From: Flectobacillus rivi
GTDB lineage: Bacteria > Bacteroidota > Bacteroidia > Cytophagales > Spirosomataceae
NCBI RefSeq assembly: GCF_030056655.1
Contig: NZ_JASHIE010000022.1
Location: 1-64,000 of the forward strand
Direction of reading: 5' to 3'
DNA length: 64,000 nt
Shown: one piece after another, positions 58,295 to 64,000 of the stretch
How the letters are laid out: each line of letters begins with the position of its first letter
Numbering within the stretch: position 1 is the first letter of the stretch
Notes under the pieces: model-generated
Seen by the model: only the letters and a program-made list of their open reading frames with translations
Databases searched by the model: none
What the model was told of the DNA's origin: nothing
Position numbers and translations under genes: made by a program

Positions 58295-61200
58295 CTATTT
58301 ACATGGTTCAGTTTTACAAGGGCTCAGACTTAAATCTGCCTTTACTCCGCTAGTTCCCCCTGAGAAACTTACACAGAATCCTTTTTCAAGACAATCATCA
58401 AAGATGGTCGAACCACAATCGAATAGTAGTGGTATTTGTTGTTTGAGGCATATCTTGTTGGAGTTGCCTAGTTTGGCATTTAGGTTGGCAGAGAAATTAC
58501 CTCCTTGCTTTTGTACCTGAATTTTAATGGCAGCTTCAGCATCAACCGATCCTGTTAGGCTTGTACAAGTGATAGCTTTTAGTCCATAGTCGGCATGTAC
58601 TTTGGCTCTGATGCCTGCCCCAAAATCAACGGTGCCAAATAAGTTGCCATAGAAATAGGCATCCATAAAGGCGTCTACGCTAAAATAGGCACTGGCAATA
58701 ACTAGGTCTATTTCCATAGAGAGACCATCGAGTGGCATAGGACGCTCTCCTGTTACATAAAACCCTGCAAAGCCTTGCGCAAAACTACATGGAAGCTGTT
58801 TTTCTCGTACATAGGTAAACAATACACTTGAAGACTCTGCTGGAAGCGCTTGGCTGTAGCTACCAATCAATAAACCAGCTTTTAGGACAGTTGGGTCAGG
58901 CAATGGAACATTACTAACAATACCTGCTGCTGTGATAATCCAACCTTGAGGGTCAAATAAGACTTGGGCTACTCCTTTCATCTCAAGTCCTTCAACTCCT
59001 TGTGTGAGCTTACTTAGGTCAATTGTTCCAACTAAGCGTTTTTTCTCAATATCATAAGTAAGTTGTAAGCCCGGTAGTGAAGGTAAATTGTCTGCCTGAA
59101 TTTTTTGATCTGAAGCCTTGATTTCTCCAAATACCGTAAACTTCATACGGTTGGGTTGGCTTTGTGTTCCTTTATAATTATCTAGATCTCCTTCAAAAGT
59201 GAGGAAAGACCAATCTTGATTAGGACTTGCAGTCAGGGTAAGAGCAATATTTCGGAGTTTGGTATCACTTGCCCCTGAGCCACCGATTGGAATCGATTGT
59301 TTTGGTAGATTCGGAAATTCTGTTTCAATAGGAACAATCTTGGTTTCGGTTGGCGTGTGGATTAACGCTACTTTGATGGGCTGTAATTTGCCAGGCTCTT
59401 CTATTTTGCCAGTAGCTACAAAACGCCCATTATCAAAAGTTTGTTTATCTGTTCCTGCTACAGAAGAGAAACGAACATATCCTTTAGCTTCAAAACCGAG
59501 GTCGAAAGTACTCAACTGAATAGCTGGAGTAGATTTAACAAATTTTACCACCAACATTTGGTCGTTGGCAACTCTTTGAATACCCAATGAGCCTGAACCA
59601 ACGAGTGAGAAATAATCACTGCCAGTGTTGATTGTATTAGGTTTGAAATTGACTAAGTTGAAAAGTTTATAGTTGCTACTTTCATTACTGAACGAAAGGA
59701 TATCTTCGCCATTATCGAGCAATGAAATCATGCTTAACGTAATGTCTTGATTCGGAAATCCTTTGAATTTGATAAGATCTTCTTTTTTTATCTTGCCTGC
59801 ATAACCACCATTGCCTGACGGAATACTGAGTTTCCAGTGACCAGAGGCATCACTACCTGTTTTGGCATCATAGCCAAAGTAGATTTTGTCACCTGATACG
59901 TTGGTTTGTAATTGTGCGATTCCTGCCACATTGAGATTTTCAACTTTGAAGTCACTTATGTCGAGGAGGTTTGATCTTAGCATGAAAGTTGTGAATGGAA
60001 CATCAATTTTGCCTGTCTTGATAATACCATTAGAAGAAGATATTCCTCCTTCTGTGGGAGAAATAGACCAGTTTTTTACCTCTACACTCCATTTCCCTGC
60101 AAGCTTAAAGGTCATAGATTGACCTGTTGAAGCTTTTACTTGGTCGGCTGTTAGTTCAATTTTTCCAACATTGAGTTTAAAAGCGGATGGGTTGGCATTG
60201 GGTATTTTACAGTCTAAGCTAACATCTAAAATTATTTTGCTACCACTTATCGTAGAGGTAGCGGTTTGAGCTTGCGCATCAAAGCCAATAAACTTGAACT
60301 TGATAGGATTTCCTTGCTTATTACAAAGATTAAATTTGCTCGGAATGTCAGGTAAAGACGAAATGATAGGGATATTGCGATTGATATTTCCGTCACTGTT
60401 GATGGCAAAATAAAATTCACTATCGTCAAACTCCAAATGGCTACTTGGGTATTTGAAGGAGTTGTCGATAACTTGGGTTAATCCATTGACAACACCCGAT
60501 TGATTTCCACTTTTGACAATTGATAAATAGTAATCGCTGTTGGCAGGAACTGTTTTAGTGTTATAGGTATCGCTATAACGCATTTTCAAAAAACTATGTT
60601 GAAGACTTACTTTTTGAGAAACACACACGACCTTATTGCCTACTTTGTTGAATTCAGCCCCAAAGAAGGCAATTTTCATATCGTTGTCAAACGGCTTAAA
60701 TACCGCATTGAAATTGTTGATATTGGTATTAATTTGAATACCTCCTGGGCCTTGAATGGTTCCTGAACCGCCATTAGGTTTTGATAAGTACAGGGTTCCT
60801 CTCACTAATAAATTTCCATTTGCCTGTTTTTGAGCTTGTTCTATTTTGATAGGAAATCCCCAAAGGTCGGTGATATTAAAGTCACTTTCTTTGACATTGA
60901 GGGTAACATTATTGGCATTTTGGGTATTGACATATACTTCATCACCTATATATGATTTTCCATCATCAGGATTATAAGTTGCTACCACACGAGTATAAGT
61001 AGATGCTTCGGGGTACGAAAGTTTGAAGCTACCGTCTGATTCACTCTGTGTAGCATAAATACTTCCATTGATTCCTGCGGTCATAGATACCTCTGCTCCT
61101 TTGATAGGCTTACCGTTGAGTAATACCTTTCCTGCCACAGTAAAGCCATTTTTGAGGACTACATCATCATAGATTTGATAATTTCGACTTTCTTCATTGG

Positions 61201-64000
61201 TAAAGGCAATAGTTTGTGGAATGTAACTTGTTTTGGCTGGGCCACTTATTTTCATTTGAAGATAGTTGACAGACACATTCTTAAATTGTGCTTCTACCCA
61301 GCCATCTTTATCAGCATAAAAAACTTGCCCTAATATATCTACAGAAGCTTTTTCGACAGCCTTAATAATAGTTTTGGTTGTGATTTTGCCGTTAGGGTTG
61401 AGCGATACGAGCTGAGTTTCGCCCATAACTCTGAATTTAATACGGTGATTGCGTTGGTAAACCGTAATCTTATCAAGCACTTTCACGCCATCAGGAATTG
61501 TTACCCAAGAATTTTCTTCGAAATAAGATACGTCCTTTGGAATAACATTGATTAATGAAATCTTTTTGGGAATAGCATAGGTAAAATAAGTGCCATTACT
61601 TGGGCTGCTTTCTACATAAGGACCTTTGTCAATTTTTACATAGGCACCAACACCTTTGTTTTGTTCATTGACGATAGTACCTACAACAAGACCTTTAGGC
61701 GTAAATGGAATTTCTTTTTGAACCAACTGAACGCCATTTTTCAACGCAGGTAATGATTCTGTGTACTGGTCTTGCGTTTCGTAATCGTAAGAAGGATGGC
61801 TAATAATGAGCTTTGATTGTAAGCCTGTAGGTAGATTATTGAAAATAACATAGCCATCTTTATCCGAATAATTGCTAATTGTTTCGGTAGAGAAAAGCTT
61901 TTTGAACACCATAGAAGCACTTGCTCCTGCAATGCCGTCAGTAGCTTTATCTTTTCGGACAACCCGATAAGATAATCTTGGCTTTGCTGGATTCATAATA
62001 CGTGTAGTACTGTTTTGAAAATGGTTGTACTCACTGTTGAAAGTATATGAACCGAAAGCATTGTTCGTCTTTTCGTTGTCCTGCGAAATAAGAATGCCTA
62101 CAAAGTCGGAAGGGAAATCTGACTTGTCTGATTTATCTAAATTCCCATAGGTATTGTTCGTTCCAGCGTTGGGGTTAGACTGCACTGCCAGATAATACAC
62201 ATCAGAAGCAATCCCAGAGTGGCGAATAAGACGCTTGAGCACCACTTTGCCTGAACCATTGGTAATATCTTTTGAAATAATTTCGTAGCCTTTTCCATTG
62301 TTGTCGCTGGCATAAGTATTGAGGTGCATCCCTTCGTTTTGTGGAACTCCCGCTGGGCGACTTTTCCAAGCACGTAATAAAAATACATCCATGCCACTCA
62401 AGGGACTATTGGGTGATGCTTGATTGGGGTCGCTATTAGACTTGACTGCCACCTCAATACTAAAGCTTTGAACAAGAGACAATAATGTTCCTACATTTTT
62501 TGATTCAAGGGGATAAATTTCAATATTGTCATCTGGGCTACAATAATAGGGGCTTTCTACCACAATACGGATGTAACGATATAAGTCGCCTGTGACATAG
62601 GAAGGAAATTCACCTGACTGATTACCTATGGTCATGTTCTTTTTGACGAGCCCCCATTTGGGCATTTTATCAAAATTAATGACCATAGAAAAAGAACCAT
62701 CGTTTGTTGTTTTTCCTGTACCAATAATCATATCCGAATCGGCATATTCGGGTTGTCCATTGAAGTTATAATTGTTGCGGATAGCCATCGAAAATGTGCC
62801 ATCAGGACTAATCGAATGTTGATCTGAAATATTGTAATTGACTCCTTTGGCATTTTTCATGACATACATGACCTGAGCCTTTACAGTTGTGTTGGACAAA
62901 GGAGCTATATCTGTTTCGTTAGGGTCAGAATATTTACTGATAATTTTTCCTGCGAGCGTTGCCGATGGGGGAAGTGGCGAAATAACCGTTAGCGTCGTAG
63001 ACTGCAAAGTATTCATAGAGGCGAAATAATTGGCAAAAAAAGGCTGGGCATCTTTAATATCCATTTCGTTAGTCCATAAATAGTAGACATCATTTTCGTC
63101 GGACTTGCAAAGGAGATTTTCAAAAACAGTTTCTCCGTTACTATTGGTTTTTCCAGTTCCTATTAACTCATAGTTGGAAGATTTCTTCGCCATCATATCC
63201 ACATCACGCGAATCAACCAATGGGGATGGTGCTCCCGCAGAGGTAAAACGTGTAATCATTCCCTCTACAGGAGGGCGTATCCCTACATAAGAATTGCCAC
63301 CACCAAGGCCAGGCGTATTATTGCCAATGTTAGCACCAAAATTGTTTGGAACATTGACTCCTATGCCTACTTGCCAGCTACCTGAATTGGAATAAGAGGT
63401 TTTTTTGAGACGATATAAATAAATAGTTCGATTTTCGAGAAGCTCTTTTTTATTGATGTTCTTGTAACCTTCCTGCAAGAGTACCTTTAACTGAAACCCT
63501 TTAGCTTCGGTCTTGATAAGTCCCAAATCTATATTGCCATCTTTGGAGTTGAACATGACAGCATTGGCGTAGTCCTTATAATAAGGATTATTCGAAACAA
63601 TTTTGAATATAGTTGAAACAGGCTGACCCAAAAAAGTTTTTCCTGTTGGTCCATTAGCTTCATTAAAGCCATTAACTCCAAAATCAAAGCTACCATCCGA
63701 AAGCGTGGTAGTTTGAGCAATGAGCTTTTCGTTTAATACTCTATAATCATTATTCCCTTTAGGAATTACTTCTTGTAAATACAGTGCCAAATCGGCATTG
63801 GAAGCTTGGTAAGTGTTAGTTTTGTTAGGATAGGCATATTGCATTTTCCCTTTGATATGTCTTTGTGCAACAACCAGAACGGAATCTTTTTTCTTGAACA
63901 CAAAATCACAACTTTGTTCTGCAATGACTTGGTTATTGCTTGGATCAAGCTGTTGTATCTTAAAGTTGTAAGTCGCTCCGTTATTAAACCTTAATTGACC
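58295..64000 (-). CDS. Giant extracellular protein with carboxypeptidase-regulatory-like repeats (5' end beyond the window)
   Basis: The frame is open through the window edge: upstream of the apparent GTG at 63901 the reading continues with GQLRFNNGATYNFKIQQLDP and on, so the true start is outside and the protein is longer than 1,900 residues. Repeated beta-sandwich phrases of the carboxypeptidase-regulatory type occur (GKIISKYSDPNETDIAPLS, VVGTIVNEQNKGVGAYVKI, VAGKVLLNGKPIKGAEVSM, KLSYPEASTYTRVVATYNPD). The C-terminal 200 residues are different, with several Cys (SFAQGFAGFYVTGERPMPLD, LLFDCGSTIFDDCLEKGFC) and end KTEPCK. It has no enzyme motif. It is paired with the FnIII protein 24 nt downstream. 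Confidence 0.85.
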   Translation of the reverse strand, partial: GQLRFNNGATYNFKIQQLDPSNNQVIAEQSCDFVFKKKDSVLVVAQRHIKGKMQYAYPNKTNTYQASNADLALYLQEVIPKGNNDYRVLNEKLIAQTTTLSDGSFDFGVNGFNEANGPTGKTFLGQPVSTIFKIVSNNPYYKDYANAVMFNSKDGNIDLGLIKTEAKGFQLKVLLQEGYKNINKKELLENRTIYLYRLKKTSYSNSGSWQVGIGVNVPNNFGANIGNNTPGLGGGNSYVGIRPPVEGMITRFTSAGAPSPLVDSRDVDMMAKKSSNYELIGTGKTNSNGETVFENLLCKSDENDVYYLWTNEMDIKDAQPFFANYFASMNTLQSTTLTVISPLPPSATLAGKIISKYSDPNETDIAPLSNTTVKAQVMYVMKNAKGVNYNISDQHSISPDGTFSMAIRNNYNFNGQPEYADSDMIIGTGKTTNDGSFSMVINFDKMPKWGLVKKNMTIGNQSGEFPSYVTGDLYRYIRIVVESPYYCSPDDNIEIYPLESKNVGTLLSLVQSFSIEVAVKSNSDPNQASPNSPLSGMDVFLLRAWKSRPAGVPQNEGMHLNTYASDNNGKGYEIISKDITNGSGKVVLKRLIRHSGIASDVYYLAVQSNPNAGTNNTYGNLDKSDKSDFPSDFVGILISQDNEKTNNAFGSYTFNSEYNHFQNSTTRIMNPAKPRLSYRVVRKDKATDGIAGASASMVFKKLFSTETISNYSDKDGYVIFNNLPTGLQSKLIISHPSYDYETQDQYTESLPALKNGVQLVQKEIPFTPKGLVVGTIVNEQNKGVGAYVKIDKGPYVESSPSNGTYFTYAIPKKISLINVIPKDVSYFEENSWVTIPDGVKVLDKITVYQRNHRIKFRVMGETQLVSLNPNGKITTKTIIKAVEKASVDILGQVFYADKDGWVEAQFKNVSVNYLQMKISGPAKTSYIPQTIAFTNEESRNYQIYDDVVLKNGFTVAGKVLLNGKPIKGAEVSMTAGINGSIYATQSESDGSFKLSYPEASTYTRVVATYNPDDGKSYIGDEVYVNTQNANNVTLNVKESDFNITDLWGFPIKIEQAQKQANGNLLVRGTLYLSKPNGGSGTIQGPGGIQINTNINNFNAVFKPFDNDMKIAFFGAEFNKVGNKVVCVSQKVSLQHSFLKMRYSDTYNTKTVPANSDYYLSIVKSGNQSGVVNGLTQVIDNSFKYPSSHLEFDDSEFYFAINSDGNINRNIPIISSLPDIPSKFNLCNKQGNPIKFKFIGFDAQAQTATSTISGSKIILDVSLDCKIPNANPSAFKLNVGKIELTADQVKASTGQSMTFKLAGKWSVEVKNWSISPTEGGISSSNGIIKTGKIDVPFTTFMLRSNLLDISDFKVENLNVAGIAQLQTNVSGDKIYFGYDAKTGSDASGHWKLSIPSGNGGYAGKIKKEDLIKFKGFPNQDITLSMISLLDNGEDILSFSNESSNYKLFNLVNFKPNTINTGSDYFSLVGSGSLGIQRVANDQMLVVKFVKSTPAIQLSTFDLGFEAKGYVRFSSVAGTDKQTFDNGRFVATGKIEEPGKLQPIKVALIHTPTETKIVPIETEFPNLPKQSIPIGGSGASDTKLRNIALTLTASPNQDWSFLTFEGDLDNYKGTQSQPNRMKFTVFGEIKASDQKIQADNLPSLPGLQLTYDIEKKRLVGTIDLSKLTQGVEGLEMKGVAQVLFDPQGWIITAAGIVSNVPLPDPTVLKAGLLIGSYSQALPAESSSVLFTYVREKQLPCSFAQGFAGFYVTGERPMPLDGLSMEIDLVIASAYFSVDAFMDAYFYGNLFGTVDFGAGIRAKVHADYGLKAITCTSLTGSVDAEAAIKIQVQKQGGNFSANLNAKLGNSNKICLKQQIPLLFDCGSTIFDDCLEKGFCVSFSGGTSGVKADLSLSPCKTEPCK

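Noticed and set aside
1..64000. tRNA, rRNA and known riboswitches
   Set aside because: I looked for T-arm sequences and conserved RNA motifs by eye and found none; a covariance-model search would be decisive.

Overview
The window comes from an AT-rich member of the Bacteroidota, most likely order Cytophagales. The evidence is consistent: a GldB gliding lipoprotein, porin-like and TonB-dependent outer-membrane proteins, a GT3-type glycogen synthase, a bacterial GH3 protein, DUF2795, large fibronectin/carboxypeptidase-regulatory surface proteins, and promoters of the Bacteroidota form (TTG, about 20 nt, TAnnTTTG). I found no tRNA, rRNA or CRISPR array. About 45 genes are called; a surface-protein gene at the right edge and a short reading frame at the left edge run out of the window.

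Layout. 0-5 kb: LptF/G permease, Fur-family regulator, MsbA-like ABC exporter, gldB (all minus). 5-13 kb: porin-like protein (+), GH3 protein, glycogen synthase, glycosylasparaginase and cutC (minus). 13-19 kb: DUF2795 protein, leucyl aminopeptidase, ATP-grasp enzyme (+), two glycosyltransferase-type genes (-). 19-31 kb: a metal block, probably zinc, holding a lipoprotein and a MerC-COG0523 operon transcribed divergently from a three-operator promoter, an FtsX-type ABC transporter with a histidine-rich loop plus a DUF3299 protein, and a TonB receptor with the same operator. This block is interrupted by a decayed IS5-type element, an esterase, a higA antitoxin remnant and glpD. 31-35 kb: ECF sigma factor, crtI, crtB. 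35-38 kb: mntH and a divergent DtxR/MntR regulator around a DtxR-like palindrome. 38-42 kb: eutC and eutB, separated by a YitT protein and a small lipoprotein. 42-50 kb: molybdoenzyme, FMN reductase, Dabb protein, FucP-type sugar transporter, alpha/beta hydrolase, type III PKS, PSD-like enzyme. 50-56 kb: RluA, PanB, an unknown secreted protein, TypA. 56-64 kb: a two-gene operon for very large secreted beta-sandwich proteins.

The most striking non-coding feature is a set of short repeat families in the intergenic gaps from 0.1 to 53.7 kb. They differ in sequence (CCCCTAA, AGGGAAT, GAGTGATT-type, GGCAACA-type, GAATTGT-type, GATTTCG-type) but all have a 7-bp period, most are arranged as inverted pairs, and most begin within a few tens of bases of a stop codon. 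Other repeats are a dispersed ~110-bp element upstream of two (perhaps three) genes, a MITE-like GC-rich element, and long perfect hairpins serving as terminators.

The second clear regulatory finding is a symmetric divergent promoter with three 15-bp palindromes at exact 40-bp spacing (consensus TGCAAYAATGTTGCA), repeated once before the TonB receptor gene. Given the genes it flanks, I infer a Zur-type zinc regulon, for which the Fur-family protein at 1378-1812 is a candidate regulator. All functional names are from recognition of family motifs; no database search was run.
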